A stretch of DNA of 64,000 nucleotides. It comes from Neoceratodus forsteri. Its lineage: Eukaryota; Chordata; Ceratodontiformes; Ceratodontidae. Under the pieces are notes generated by a model. It was not told the origin of the DNA. It saw nothing but the letters and a program-made list of their open reading frames with translations, and searched no databases. Both the position numbers and the translations under genes were made by a program. Shown here in pieces: positions 10,446 to 22,159 of this stretch (positions are counted from its first letter, which is position 1; every line of letters starts with the position of its first letter). Where the stretch lies: the NCBI GenBank assembly GCA_016271365.2, contig CM057456.1:167169501-167233500 (forward strand), given 5' to 3'.

Positions 10446-11500
10446 TTATATGGTGGGCTCTGTACTCCTGAACCCTCCTAACCATCCTGGGGTCATGCCT
10501 GGAGAGCTGCTACTATATTCCCCGGTCCTCTGACTCCGAATCCTCTTCCAGTTGTTCCTCTGGGGCCAGGATGCATATCCCATGGTTGAGTGCAAGCAGT
10601 ATGGCACAGGCCTTCTAAGGGGTGTATTGTAGGGCATGACTGGAATGGTCAAGGCACCAGAACCAAATCTTGAGCATTCCAAAGACTCACTTAATGATGT
10701 TGCATGTAGCACTGTGTGCTGCATTGTACCTGTCCTCTCCAACGGATGCGGGACATAGCATAGTTGTCAGAAGCCACGGATGCAAGGGATATGCACTGTC
10801 CCCTGTGTAGGTAAAAGGCATTTGTTAGTGTCATTGTCTGCAATGTGGGGGGGGGGGAGGCCTTTGGGGTATACTCACTGAGGTGGCCACTAGGGATCTC
10901 CTCACCTTTGCATCTCTGCCACAGGATGGAATTGTTCCAGATGAAGGTGTCATGGGCACAGCCAGTGTACTATGCCAGGACATTGATTACATGCCCCATT
11001 GCATCACACATCTTCTGGCAATTGATGGAGTGGTGCCCCTTCCTAATAACAGAGGCATCCACCTGTATATCAGTGGGTACCCAGATAGCAACATGGGTGC
11101 AGTCAGTGGCACTGAGTACAGATGGGAGGGGCATGACTTTATGGAACTGCTGAATGGTTGCAGTTCTCTCAGCTAACCTGCTGGGGAATATAATGAACTC
11201 CCCAGCACGGTTCAGCAAGGCATCTAGAAACTGTATGAATGGGAGTGAGGTGGCTGACAGAGATAGGGTAGGGGTCCCCCATTAGTGTTTGGAATGTTCC
11301 GGTGGTCAGAAAGTACACTGTAGCTGTCATCTTGAGCTCTATAGACATCACATTGCTGCACTGGGTATCTGTCCAGACCTGGTCATGCAGCAGCTCACCC
11401 AGCTGCATGAGCATGGGCCTGTAGATCTGTACCAGCCTATGATTTGGTTGTCATCGAGTACTTTGAATGTGGCTCATGGTCAGTACTGTCTGTTTGCAGC
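10446..11500 (-). pseudogene. PIF/Harbinger DDE transposase (HARBI1-like), decayed
   Basis: The transposase cuts and rejoins DNA at the element ends. On the minus strand the order is: an N-terminal helix region with 'LKMTATVYFLTTGTFQ' (11.33-11.28 kb), then 'SATDCTHVAIWVPTD' with the first catalytic Asp (near 11.12-11.08 kb). After this come 'RKGHHSINCQKMCDAMGHV', an 'HDTFIWNNS' block, and 'YTGDSAYPLHPWLLTTM' with the second Asp (near 10.81-10.76 kb). The end is 'NAAHSATCNIIK' followed by a stop and 'VFGMLK'. In the family the third catalytic residue is a Glu just before xFGxLK; here that codon is AAG (Lys) with a stop after it. Together with the frameshifts this shows the enzyme is dead. Identification is secure from three conserved blocks. 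Confidence 0.85.
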
Positions 11501-11874
11501 ATAGTGCCACTGTGCCCTGCACCTGGGCCCAGGGTGGGCGCTGTTCCTCTCCTCATTTTCAATGACCCACTGCATTAGGTAAATATGTGCCACCATGTCA
11601 ACCACCTTGCTGTGTGGCCTGCAGTGTCTCTCTCCACCTTTAGGGTTTGCCATGGCTAGAGACAGCCTTTTTAAATAGGCAGTATTTGCACAGCACTATA
11701 TGACTTGCGTGATCCCATCTGCACAGCGCTATCAGGCAGAATATCATGCTGTACATATTTTGCAGGTTACAGCCCCCATGGTTTTGGTGTTGTATACATT
11801 GCCTCTGTGCTAGTGTGCTGGCACTAGCAAATATGTGATTCCTGCACAATTTCCATGCACAACACGGGCACAAG

Positions 11875-11914
11875 CACTTTGTGCCTAGCACAAAGCTTTG
11901 AATACATGGGCCCT
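11875..11914 (-). repeat. Right terminal inverted repeat of Harbinger element (probable)
   Basis: On the minus strand it starts CAGGGCCCATGTATTCAAAG, then CTTTGTGCTAGGCACAAAG. The shared words with 4391-4430 are TAYTCAA, CTTT and GGCACAAAG. GGGCCC-type ends are usual for Harbinger elements. Confidence 0.55.
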
Positions 11915-12990
11915 GGTATTAAAAAAAATGAGAATACTGCTGAACACCTGGAGAACCGCACCTTAAAAGGAGTGCCCCTATCAATATTTCAAATGCAAAG
12001 ACTTTAAAAGACTCAAAATGGAGAAAAAAAGGGATTTGTACAAGACAGAAGATTAGGTGCAGACTAAAATTGAATAATAAAGTATAGGTCAAAATTCTCA
12101 CCATCAACAGACGCTGCTGCTTAAAGCTGAATTCCATATGCCATGCTATTCGGATGTTTCAAGCAGCATCAGCAACTTTTAAATAAGGAGTCAGAACACT
12201 GTTGTTCTGCAGTAATCTTTTTTCTAAGTTCAAGTTTCCAGTCGAATGCCAAGTTCATGTCTTCTCTTCTTGTAGGGTTTAACACTGATTGGTGCTCCTC
12301 TTCTGTCCAGACTGTCTCATTGAGTTTAATGTTTTATTGATGCAGCTTAATCATTTGCCCTGGGGAAAACTTGAGCCATAGCAGGCTCCCGTGGAAGAGT
12401 GCTGCCTGTCATGGTAGCAGAGGATATGAAGTATAAAGAACAGTTACAGTAGCAGCTCTTTGTTACAACACCTCCTTTTTATAGATATCACATAAGCATG
12501 TAATCTGTTACATAAAGGCAAACAGTCCATCACTGATTTAAAAAACATCACAAAATAATACCAGTGAATTGTTAAAGATTACAAAATGATTAGATTAATT
12601 AAAATACACACATCTTATCAGCAATAAAAACAACTGTGCTTCTGCAATAAAAGCATGATTTTCTTTGGTAAACTAACAAAACTGATCGAGTCTTTCCTTA
12701 GCACTTGTTGGATGGATAAGCAGGAGACTGTTACGATCATAGATCTAACACAAATTTAGCGTTTCTGAACATGCAAACATATAAAGAAGCAGATTAGATT
12801 ATAACTTCAGTAGCATGATTATGATTAGATTTTACTTATATTACAGAATGGCAAACTGTTTCAAACGACAGTTTATGTCAACCGAAAAAAAAAATATACT
12901 CACAACTTTTAGCAGTGCCAGTTCTTCTTAACCTCTTATGTGATGTTTGTTAGCAAGGCTTTTAGACATGTTGTTAATTTTACTAATGTT
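11915..12990. other. Unassigned AT-rich sequence
   Basis: About 1.1 kb between the Harbinger element and the L1. ORFs at 11919-12137 and 12143-12340 show no motif. No tRNA-like sequence, hairpin or tail is evident. It may be the original host DNA or an old unrecognisable repeat. Confidence 0.4.
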
Positions 12991-13389
12991 ATTATAAGGT
13001 CATCGGGGAGGGGGGCATGACTTGGCCCCAAACAGGATGGTGGATTAATCCCACTACTCTGTATACCTGGGGCTTTATATTTCACCTATTTTCACAAAGG
13101 CTACCAGTACCAGCAGCAATAAGAGGGAGTACAGGACTTTTAGGTTCCAGCAATATTTCTCGTTCATAGATCTGTGCAAAACAGCCAACGAATTACTGAG
13201 AGTAAGAATCAGAGTACAGCCTGACAGTGCATGGTGACTGATGGGAATCTGAGCATGGACTCCGCATCCATTAGTGAGATGTTCTCCATGTTAATGAAAA
13301 AGATGGCGCACATTACTGTAGCATCTAAATATACCACACTTGCACTACCTCAGCTGGACATCAGAATTTACAAAACTAAGTGAAAAACA

Positions 13390-13603
13390 GCTTCACACGA
13401 TTTGGCTATTGAGGAGCTCACATGGCCACTGTCCGGGAGCAGACATCTGTCATCTGAAGTCTTTAAGACAAAGTTGACCACCTCAAAAATAGAGGATGGC
13501 AAAATAATATCCAGATCTTTGGTTTTCCAGAAGGGGTTGAGTGTGGTAATGCCACAGATTTCCTTCAAAAATGTGTGCAATCTACATGCGGGACACCCTT
13601 ATA
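13390..13603 (+). pseudogene. L1-A ORF1, coiled-coil end and start of RNA-binding domain
   Basis: L1 ORF1 protein is an RNA-binding trimer that packages the element's RNA. Two frames give 'LEDKVDHLKN' type heptads and then 'NRGWQNNIQIFGFPEGVE', which matches the conserved 'NxxRRxNIRIxGLPEG' start of the RRM-like domain. A frameshift separates the coiled coil from this block. The sequence stops in mid-domain where LINE-C is inserted and resumes at 16562. Confidence 0.7.
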
Positions 13604-13609
13604 AGCCAT

Positions 13610-16143
13610 GCACTTCCTGCCCCCAAGCTTGACTATGGCGCCCAAGCCCTCACTCTAAAAATTGCCCCTGACTCAGCCAGGGGCCCACTCTTCCTCATGG
13701 TCTCCTACATACCCCTACCACACAAAGCCGAGCAACTCATCTTCAGTGACCTTAACATCAATTGGCTTGGTACCACTGCCTCCCATACCAGGGACTCCTT
13801 AGCTGCCCTGGACATGTCCCAGTTAGTCACCCAGCCCACTAGATTCAACTGGACAAGTGGCTCCAGCACCCTAATGGATGTAATACTATTGAACCACCCT
13901 CATTAAAATCTGGGATATCAACTTCCTCCCCGACTCACGTAGTGATCACTCACCTGTCCTGTCTCTGGTCATCCTCCATACTAAAACTTGTGTCCCAGGC
14001 CACCTTGCGCTGGTGCCTAAGCCCCGGGCATCTCAGAAAGCTGAAATTGCATCTAGCACAGCTGGACTGGTCCCCCATCTGTCACACCCCTGATATTGAC
14101 TCTGCCCTAGACCTCTTTACCAATGCCTTCAGCAAGGCCTGTGACCTTTTGGCCCCCCACACCAGAATCCATACTAAACAAAATGTCGCATGGATCTCCC
14201 CATCCCTTACCCAAAAACTTAAGCATAGGGATAATCTCTGGCACATCGCTATTGAATCAGGCAAGTTGACTGACAGACATGCCTACAATGCGGTCGGTAA
14301 TCGGTGCACCTGGACCATTAGATGGGCCAAGGCAGAGCACTATCAGACCACCCTCACATCCACCTGGGGTTCCACCCGGACTTTCTGGGACAGCATAAAG
14401 GAGCTTAACAGGAAGATCCGCTCCGCCACCATCCCAGCTGTCCATCGATGGCACCGTCACCATCGACCCAACGCGCATAGCTGATTGCCTCAATACTACC
14501 TTCTCTGACCTAAGCTCTCTCCTCCCAAAGAACTTTTTTGACCCAATCCCTGCCACTATCCAAACTGCCTTGGATCACCCTCCTTTCTACCTGCACATTA
14601 TATCCCCCCATGTAGCCAGGCTGCACCTGCTAAAAGCCTTTGGTAGCAACAACCCCAGCTGTGACCTCCTAGACTCCAGGATCCTCCGCCTGGTCTTGGA
14701 TGTCATCCTAGTCCACCTTACAGACCTACTAAACTGGTCTCTATGCCTTGGTCAGTTTCCCAGTGCTTAGAAATCAGCCGAAATCACCCCTATACATAAG
14801 AGTGGAGATCAGTCCACACCTAACAACTACGAGCCGAACTCTATCCTCCCCTCCGCTCTCTAAAGCCCTAGAAAAAATAGTGTCTATTCAACTCTCTGAG
14901 TACCTGGTCGAATATGACATAATGTTCCCAGAACAACATGGTTTCTGCCCAGGGCACAGTACCACTACTGCTCTCCTGGAGTTCTCTCAATATCTGCACT
15001 CTGCTCTTGACTCCAGCAGCCTTGCCAGTACAGTGTTCATAGACTTCTCCAAGGCTTTTGACACTGTTTGTCACCACCTCCTGCTTGACTCCCTCCACCA
15101 ACTTGGCTTTTCCGCTGGTCCTCTTGCCTGGTTCTCCAGCTACCTCTCTGCTAGATCCTAGCGTGTGAAGATAAACAGCTTCCTGTCCAATACGCAGCCC
15201 GTTCATTCCGTGGTACCCCAGGGCTCCATTCTGGGCCCTGTACTTGTCAGCCTCAACCTCAACACTCTCCCCAGCTCCTGCACAGGAAAAATGCTCCTCT
15301 ATGCCAACGATGTGGTTGTCTTTGCATCCCACCCCGATCCTTCTTCTCTCCAGGTATCCCTCCAGCACACCTACTACCAAGCTGAAAAGAGGTTCCTTGA
15401 CCACCTACTTGTCATTAACCTAAAGAAAACTAATGCTCTTCTCCCATCACTAAAACAAGGCTAAGAATGCCCCCTTCTTCATTCTCCGCAGCACTCTGCA
15501 CCCGCTGGAGCAAGTGACCTCTTACAAATATCTAGGCATCACTTTCAACTCAGCTCTCACCATCCACACCCACATCAATGCCCTATCCTCCACCATAAAT
15601 TCTTGGATAGGTCTACTATACCATCATAGAGATTGTCTCCCCAAAGTTGCCCTCCTACTGGCCTTCACCCCTTCTGTCCTGTTGCTAGTGGACTATGGCA
15701 TGCCCATTTATGCTGCGGCGGACAATACCGCCTGACTAAAATCCAGCTTTCAATAAATAAGGCCTGCAGGCTCCTGAATGGAGTCCCTAGCCACACTCAC
15801 ACTTGCCTGTTCTACTCCACCATCAATCTCCTCACCTTTGAGAACCGTCTGCACTACCAGACCTGCCTACTTGCCAAAAAATCTCTTCTAAGGCTCTTCT
15901 CCCACCAGGGTTCTCTGCTTCCCTACAGTGTGCGTCCTTGTCTGTTGCCACCAATAGCTTTGTCAAGGCCACCTTTCTAGTTCCCAGAACCAAGACCACA
16001 CTAGCCCAGAGGTCCTTCCATTACCAAGCCCCTGCTTGGTTCAACTCCCTCCCACCCTGCATCACAGACATTGCCAAAATTGGTCCCTTCAAAATTGCCC
16101 TCCGGAACCATCTCTTTGACGCTCGTTGCTGTAGATGCACCTA
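13610..16143 (+). pseudogene. LINE-C ORF2: endonuclease C-terminus, reverse transcriptase, C-terminal domain
   Basis: Blocks in order are: 'LDYGAQALTLKIAPDSARGP' (endonuclease), 'FSDLNINWLG' (catalytic D/N), and 'SDHSPV' after a frameshift. A linker follows with 'FWDSIKELNRKIRS', then 'PEQHGFCPGHSTTTAL' and 'VFIDFSKAFDTVCH' (motif A). Next are 'VVPQGSILGP', 'LLYANDVVVF' (YADD with the first D as N) and 'YKYLGITFNS' (thumb). The C-terminal 'INKACRLLNG...RLHYQTCLLAK' and 'APAWFNSLPPCI' end at the stop near 16143. Internal deletions and about six frameshifts or stops break it. This is the best-preserved of the three copies and a useful guide for A and B. Confidence 0.9.
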
Positions 16144-16503
16144 ATTAATCCCACTGCGAGATCCTCCTGTCAGTCCTCCCTGACTTGACAACATCCTTTG
16201 GACAGCCTATCCTCTTCCCCTTCCTCCCACCTCATGCCCCATCCCTACCTCCACCCTCTCCAGGTATTATCTAGGTATGTCCAGGGCTGTACCCCCAATG
16301 TAACCCTTGGGTACCTTGTATTTGATTGTAACCTATTATGAGTAATATTATTATTTAACCTATGTGTACTCTATGTTTAATGTTCTGCACCTGTACTGTT
16401 CTCACTGTTGTAACTACACTATGTAACTCTGTCTACCCCCCCCCGTGACAAGGTGTCTTTGTAAATGAGTCCATGACTCAAAGGTTGTAAATCTGACTTT
16501 TCT

Positions 16504-16504
<1 letters not shown>

Positions 16505-16559
<55 letters not shown>

Positions 16560-16560
16560 A
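16505..16560 (+). repeat. (GAAA)n tail of LINE-C
   Basis: About 14 GAAA units form the 3' tail of LINE-C. Minus-strand ORFs rich in 'FLSF' over it are artefacts. Confidence 0.95.
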
Positions 16561-17381
16561 CTGCCATGGATTGTACAGCTTCCAGAGGGAACTCCACTGA
16601 TCATTGAGAGGGCACACCGCAGGCTTAATCCTCCACCCAAGCCCAGGGAAAGGCCTCAGCCAATACTGGCTCATATGCTAAACTGCAGCTAAAGAGTAAG
16701 GGTTTTGCAAAAGGCAAGGGAGCTGGGAACTCTTAAATGGTGAGCTAATAGATTGCACATGTTCCAGAACTCTTCTAAAGAACTCTCCAACTGGCGGAAA
16801 GAGTACACTGAAGCCTGCCGAATGCTACGTGCCCTGGAAGTCCCCCATTCTCTCAGATACCTGGCTATGCTGTGGATTGTGGTGAATGGGGCACCACTGC
16901 TTTTTTCTTCACCAGAGGCCCTTATGGACTACATGCACAGAACTTGGCCGAGAGCAAGATCTGCTCCATGAGCTCTGCGGGGCATTACCAGAATGGACGA
17001 CAGCAGGATATTGACACAACACAACATGCAGATGATCATCAAAATTGATGACAAGATTTATATGAGAAGTCCCAAATATGAGAACAGCATGAGGCATGGG
17101 CCTTCCTGGCCAGATCAAGGAAAAGGCAACAATGACATGGCATTCAGAATAAGAGCACCCAAATGTCAGGGAGGACTGAGGAGCTACAGTGTGGATCATG
17201 GAAACAGGGGTCCAGTGGAAGATGAAACTTTTAGCCTCTATTTCTCGAATAACAAGTACACTCCACTTGCATCCATTACCACTGCTGCAGCCCTCAATGA
17301 GGACATTTATCAATCAGATGCAGGTTCAAACTGGGATCAGTCAGGTGCAGCAGCAAAATCCTGGGTGGCTGTGGTAGTTTA
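16561..17381 (+). pseudogene. L1-A ORF1, C-terminal part
   Basis: Resumes the L1 ORF1 domain with 'LPEGTPLIIERAHRRLNPPP' (the conserved 'IERAHR' block) and 'PQPILAHMLN'. After stops, an 'FQNSSKELSNWRKEYTEACR' block matches 'FxDxSxxxxxxRxxFxxxx' of ORF1. 'LLFSSPEALMDYM' corresponds to the usual 'FxSPEEAxxFL' close of the C-terminal domain. The following frame to 17381 has no clear motif and may be a lineage-specific extension. Confidence 0.7.
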
Positions 17382-19490
17382 GGGACCCCCTATGCAAGCA
17401 GAAGATGACACCAGTGCCACTGTGGATTTTAGTCTACTGAAACAGGCCACACCACGATCACCAATTGCAGAAGGACAACAGCTTCCTTGGTTGGTTATAC
17501 CAGAACCTGGCTAAGTTAATGTCAAATAAGTAGTCATTATGCTTTGTTTGCTGATTGAAGGTGTGGAGAGGATTCTGGGGAGGGTTTGGGGGCTATGGTT
17601 CATCTTGTAAGGACCCTCAAGGGAGACTCAATGGAGGGGTCTTAGTTTAGGATGCAAGGCCTCACACCACCCCATGTCACTCCCAGATGTGCACTTTCAG
17701 CATGTCTGACCTCTTGCCTTTAATTGCTCATACTGAGTAGGTGACTATATGTTTTGTCATCCCCAGCATCCTGACCTGCTGTCCTTAGCTGTTAGCTCTT
17801 AACGGCACTGACTTATAATTAATAGCCATCATCTGGAGCTAAGAAGGACAGATACCCTGATTGTGCTGGCATGAATATATGTGTTTTTTTTTTCTTTTTC
17901 TCTCTCTTCTGCAGGTTTGACTCATAAAGCACATGGATATTTGTAAATAGCAGCCATGAAACGAGTACGCCTTTTCCTTCTGTCTTTGTCAGTACTATGT
18001 AATGTAGGCTTATCATCTTCGTTTTCTGAAAGAGTAAACAGCAGGTCTACACCAACCTATCTGCTAGATTAATGTAGCAGTAGCTGTCGTTCATATGCCC
18101 ATGGTTAGGATAGTAGCTGTGGCCTAAGCACGTCATTTAATGTCTCAGCAATAGTTGCTAACAACATAGAACACAGGTTGATAACAGCATTTAATTGCAG
18201 CCAGTACAAGGGCATTCTGTACAGTAAGGCACTGTATTACTGGTAGAAGGTGTTAGTTTGTACTGATTTTTGTTTTCTTTCAAGAATGCACCAACCAGTG
18301 TCATCATTCATTAGCTTGAGACTGTCACAAATGCACTCCACAGGTCAGTCCCTCTGCTCCCACAGTGCCAACCTCAGAGTGCAATAGTGTGAACAGGTAA
18401 CAGACAGGGTAACCCTCCTGTCTGCTTTTGGGTCCGAATCACCTGTTAGCCTCAAGTTCTGGGGGGATTCAAACTGTGAACCTTATACTAGCATACCCAA
18501 TGTACAGACTCAGATATGTACCCTCTTCAGGGATTGCAGTACAATCCTTTGCCAGGGGCACCTGGCCAGTTCTCCAAAATGAACCCTTAAAACTCTATAA
18601 GAGACTTTAGGTATATGTGTACCTTTTTCAAGCTTAGTAACACCATCAAGACTTTTAAACAGTTGTCAGACTTAAACACAGGTTTCAGCAATCACATGCG
18701 AAAAGGACTGGGAAGACATAGGCAGTAATTCAAGAAAATGTGATTTACTAGAATACGATAAAAACAGATAAAATAATATACAGAACAAATATTACAAATC
18801 TCACAGTCATCTGCAAAATAAAAAGGAAAGTTACAGAAATCCAGACTCCTACCACAGGCACTTAATTCTTCTCTATCTAAGTGCTTCCTTTAAGTGCTTG
18901 TTATTTCAGAGAACTGTCTTTCTCTCACAGTCCTAAGAATGGTATATCCCACATACCAGAAACAATGATACATTTTCAACTTTATCTCCCCCCCTGGTGA
19001 TTTATCTAGCTCCTCCTTTTAGAATTAATTTGTATAAACATAATTTCCTGCCAGGAGGTATTTTAACATTAATGGTACATTAGAAGAAAAAAAAAACATT
19101 TCCTAAATATGGCATCTTTTAATTAAACATTTCTTTGAACTGGTTGTGGTTTCTGTTTCCCAAGGAAGATCAACAGGGTTTACAATGTTTTAACACATTG
19201 CTGTTATCAACAGTTTCCTCTAGGAAATCATAAAAGTTTATTAGGCTTATCCTCTAGCAGATGGCCAGAGCCTTTATTAAGAACAGAACAGGAAACTCTA
19301 GGTTTTCCCTTTACTTGTCAATTTCACACATTCTCTGGTCAGTTTACATATCCTGTAGCTTCACTGAAACCTGGGGTGGCCATGGAACCACAGATTGACT
19401 TATATGAGACAATCATATACTATATTTTTATATTACAAATATCATACATAATAATATTAGAGGGTTTTTCTCGTGACAGAGACCACAAAG
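17382..19490. other. Unassigned stretch between L1-A ORF1 and ORF2
   Basis: No coding motif. The part from about 18.3 to 19.48 kb is AT-rich and unlike the flanks, so it is probably another insertion. A span beginning TGTGAACAGG at 18388 and ending TCGTGACA at 19478 has TG...CA limits like an LTR. However, I see no flanking duplication and no polypurine tract, so this is not claimed. A short ORF at 18428-18610 has no family motif. Confidence 0.35.
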
Positions 19491-19959
19491 GTATTTGTAT
19501 GCCCCAGGTGTAAGATAGCACCTACAACCACAATGGGCTCTAATTGCTATACAGGCTGCAGAAATGATCACCCTCTTGGGGGCCTCTTCTGCGACAACCC
19601 CAGGGACACCAGGCTAGCAATGCATGGTAGTTTGCCTCTGGCCTTTTGCCCATGTCACTTCCCAGAGTGTTTCACTAGCTTAAATGTAAATAGTAGTATA
19701 GTTTTCTCACCAGCTGTGACAGTTCTTTATTGGTTAACATTGTATTGTATTTTATTTGATATGAATAAAGATGAAGACAGCATGAGTAGTTCGCTGAAAT
19801 ATGTAGGCAAGGCACAATTCCACATTAACAGAAGGTTCTGCATTCAGAGAGGATGGAAGTGGTACTTTTGGAAAGGGGCATGTGGAATAGCCCTGAGACT
19901 TTGGCCAGCAGAGATGAGCAAGTCACATATCAATCCATGAGGTCCCCTTTTCCTCAATC

Positions 19960-20782
19960 ATGGATGACATTATCCTGCACACATGGAATGTTAGGGGTTT
20001 AAATACCACCATCAAATGGAAACAAATCCTTACACATCTCAAAAGGTCAAAGTCTCAGGTGGCTTTTCTGCCAGAAACCAACCTTATTCAATGTGATCAC
20101 TCCTTTCTGGTTAGAGACTGGATAGGTCAAGAAATCCATGCATGTGCTCCAACCAAGAAATGTGGTGTAGTGATCCTTTTTCACAAGAACCTCAAGTGGA
20201 AAGTTTTAAAATCACAATCAGACACACAGGGAAGGTGGGTATTGACTCTGATCTCTACCACTGCTGGTCCCCTTCTCCTTTGCAACATGTATGCCCTAAA
20301 TGAAGATGCCCCACATGTCTTTCACACCTTAGCTAGTGAGATACAGTCACTAACCTCCATTGATACCCCTATTCTGGTTGGGAGATTTCAACTTAATGTT
20401 TGCCAGTATGGTGGATAGAAGCACTTCAGGGAAAAAAACACATGTTAGGGGAGCACAGTCCATACATCAGATGATGTAGGACTCTGGCCTAACAGACATT
20501 TGGTGCATGCTTTACTCCAGAGAGTGGGATTATACATACTACTCAGCAGTGCATGGATCCCATAGCAGACTAGACTTCTGGCTCACCTCCTCCAATCTGA
20601 CACAGGAAGCTATAGATACTACCCACCTCCCACTAGTGCTATCAGACTGTGCTCCAGTGCAATTACATCTGCAGTTGTGCACCCCAGCACAGTCATCCCC
20701 CTTCTGGAGACCAGACCCCCTTTTACTATGTGACCCAGAATTTCTCCCCTGCTTGAAAAGAGAGACGTCATTATTCTTTTAG
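19960..20782 (+). pseudogene. L1-A ORF2 endonuclease domain
   Basis: ORF2 opens with 'HTWNVRGLNT' at its N-terminus, the standard L1 endonuclease start, and 'VAFLPETNL' (the family has Q-E-T; the catalytic Glu is kept). 'GVVILFHKNL' and 'LCNMYALNED' follow. The next block reads 'VGRFQLNV' where the family has GDFN. After a stop region come 'HSRLDFWL' and 'LSDCAPV' (the family has SDHxPV; the catalytic His is Cys). The second and last catalytic motifs are therefore damaged. The frame breaks near 20420 and 20780. Confidence 0.85.
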
Positions 20783-21062
20783 GAGAACCCAATAGCTGAC
20801 GTGCTGGCGGGAATGATGTGGGAAGCTTTCAAAGTCACTACTCAGAGGAAAATCATAGGCTTTGCTGCATGAAGACGAAAGCGCAGAGACCAGAAGTTAC
20901 ATGACTTGGAGGAAGAACTGAAGTCTACAGAAGCATTATTTAAAGGCCAGCAACACCCATCCCCCAATTCCAGTCTAGGTCGAAAGTTGCTAGGCCTATG
21001 AATGGAAATTAATTCTCTACTCTCCAGAAAGGCTAAAATTGCAATTCTTCACCTAAGGCATA

Positions 21063-21190
21063 AATCCCACAACCCCCACTTGCATACTGTGTGACTTCGA
21101 GCAAGTCACTTAACTTCCTTGTGCTCCCAGGTCGCACCTGTAAACAAGCTTTCAGCTTAGTGTGTCTCTCTCTTGGTAAAAAAAAAAAAA
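21063..21190 (+). mobile_element. SINE 3' part (MIR-like body) inserted in L1-A ORF2
   Basis: It begins AATCCCACAACCCCCACTTG and includes 'CAAGTCACTTAACTTCCTTG' and 'AACAAGCTTTCAGCTTAGTG', ending in an A-rich tail. The same words occur in the full SINE at 60341-60533 and, inverted, at 58016-58221. It lacks the tRNA head. L1 ORF2 reads into it ('ILHLRHK') and out of it ('KYWEGGEGGILAYQLCKQQADR'). Confidence 0.85.
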
Positions 21191-21590
21191 TACTGGGAAG
21201 GTGGGGAGGGGGGGATCCTGGCCTACCAACTGTGTAAGCAGCAGGCTGACAGATACATAGCAGGATTGAATGACCCCCAGGGCAAGACTCAGACCAACCC
21301 TCATGAAATAAACAATATTATGTCATTGTTCTGTTCTGCCCTGTCTACCGCTTCCCATAACAAAACCCCAGAGGGGATCCAGACATTCCTGAATGCACTC
21401 ACACTCCCTAAGCCGACCCCATAGTAAAAACAGCCCATTGAGGCCCCCCTACGACAGTAGAGAAAATTACCATCACTATTCATTCACTCCCAAAAGGTTC
21501 ATCTGAAGGGTAGATGGGTTTCCAGTGGAAATACTGTAAGCCCTAGCCCCTCAGACCGCTACAGCTCTAGGCCAGGTATACTCAAAAGCT
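21191..21590 (+). pseudogene. L1-A ORF2 linker and start of reverse transcriptase
   Basis: 'LAYQLCKQQADRYIAGLND' is the conserved helix before the reverse transcriptase. The next block reads 'ITTVEITITIHSLPKGSSEG' in a shifted frame, corresponding to the family's 'ITxEEIxxxIxxLPxGKSPG'. The ORF is then cut off at CR1-B, and about 130-150 residues of the polymerase fingers and palm are missing. Confidence 0.75.
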
Positions 21591-21599
21591 GAACAGCTA

Positions 21600-21926
21600 G
21601 GTATGGGGGAGGGAACTGGATGTCATTGTCCACATAGAGACAAATAACCTGGAAGGAATAGGGATCAGAGCAGTGCAGGAGGAGTTTGAGGAGTTGGGGA
21701 GGAGCCTTAGAAAAGTAGCACACACTGTAACCTTCTCAGAGGTGCTGCCTGTCTTTGGCATGGGAGAGATTAGGGCGCTCCACATCATGCAGTTCAATAA
21801 ATGGTTGAAAAACTGGTGCACAGCTCAGGGTTTTGGATTCATTGGGGATTGGGGTCCACCTGGAGGGATTCAGGTCTACATTGGCGCAATGGTCTGCATC
21901 TGTCCAGGAGGGAAACCAAGATCCTA
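21600..21926 (+). pseudogene. CR1-B ORF1 C-terminal esterase-like domain
   Basis: CR1 ORF1 often carries an SGNH-type esterase domain of unknown role in transposition. A frame here reads 'NLEGIGIRAVQEEFEELGRS', 'FSEVLPVFGMGEI', 'NKWLKNWCTAQGFGFIGDW' and a 'GxxxCxCPGGKPR' end. This matches the order 'TNDL...F.ILPV...N.WL...C...GF.F.D.W..DGLHL' of that domain. The final DxxHL catalytic block is not recognisable. Confidence 0.7.
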
Positions 21927-22159
21927 GGTGATAGATTTTAATGCTTCATTAGGAAGCATTTAAACTAGTCAAGGGGGCAGGCAGTAAAAAGAGCAGGGAA
22001 ATGGTATCCACCCCCAAAAAAATCAGGGTAGTTTGTGAGGTAAACACCAAGATAGAGAAGTCGATAGGGAAAAGGGCAGGGGTAAATGGAGAAAAAGGCA
22101 AAGGCAGTAAGGACAGGCATGGGGCAAAAAGTGGTATGGCCATCAAAAAAATAGAGGCT

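Larger units (their letters stand above)
4391..11914. mobile_element. PIF/Harbinger DNA transposon, near full length, degenerate
   Basis: This is a cut-and-paste transposon of the PIF/Harbinger superfamily. Autonomous members encode a DDE transposase and a Myb/SANT-like DNA-binding protein, and both are present here: Myb on plus (8.06-9.85 kb) and transposase on minus (11.5-10.45 kb), converging. The two ends share a diverged inverted repeat with 'TAYTCAA', 'CTTT' and 'GGCACAAAG' in the same order. I see no clear 3-bp target duplication. A CR1 3' end is inserted at 5085-5320. The region 5.3-7.4 kb has no recognised coding sequence. Both genes contain stops and frameshifts, so the element is inactive. 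Confidence 0.7.
13604..16560 (+). mobile_element. L2/CR1-like LINE copy C, inserted in L1-A ORF1
   Basis: A 5'-truncated LINE of the same family as copies A and B. It begins within the endonuclease domain and runs through the ORF2 stop (near 16143), a 3' UTR and a (GAAA)n tail at 16505-16560. Both flanks are L1-A ORF1, so it inserted into an existing L1. The simple-repeat tail and 5' truncation are typical of target-primed insertion. I see no clear target duplication. Confidence 0.85.

Noticed and set aside
10850..10859. G-run near 10850 (and another near 9940) as G-quadruplex sites
   Set aside because: Single G tracts without three further tracts nearby.
16414..16674. Minus-strand ORFs with 'FLSF' repeats
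   Set aside because: Artefact of the (GAAA)n tail of LINE-C.
18388..19478. Solo LTR with TG...CA limits
   Set aside because: No flanking duplication, polypurine tract or second copy; limits could be chance.
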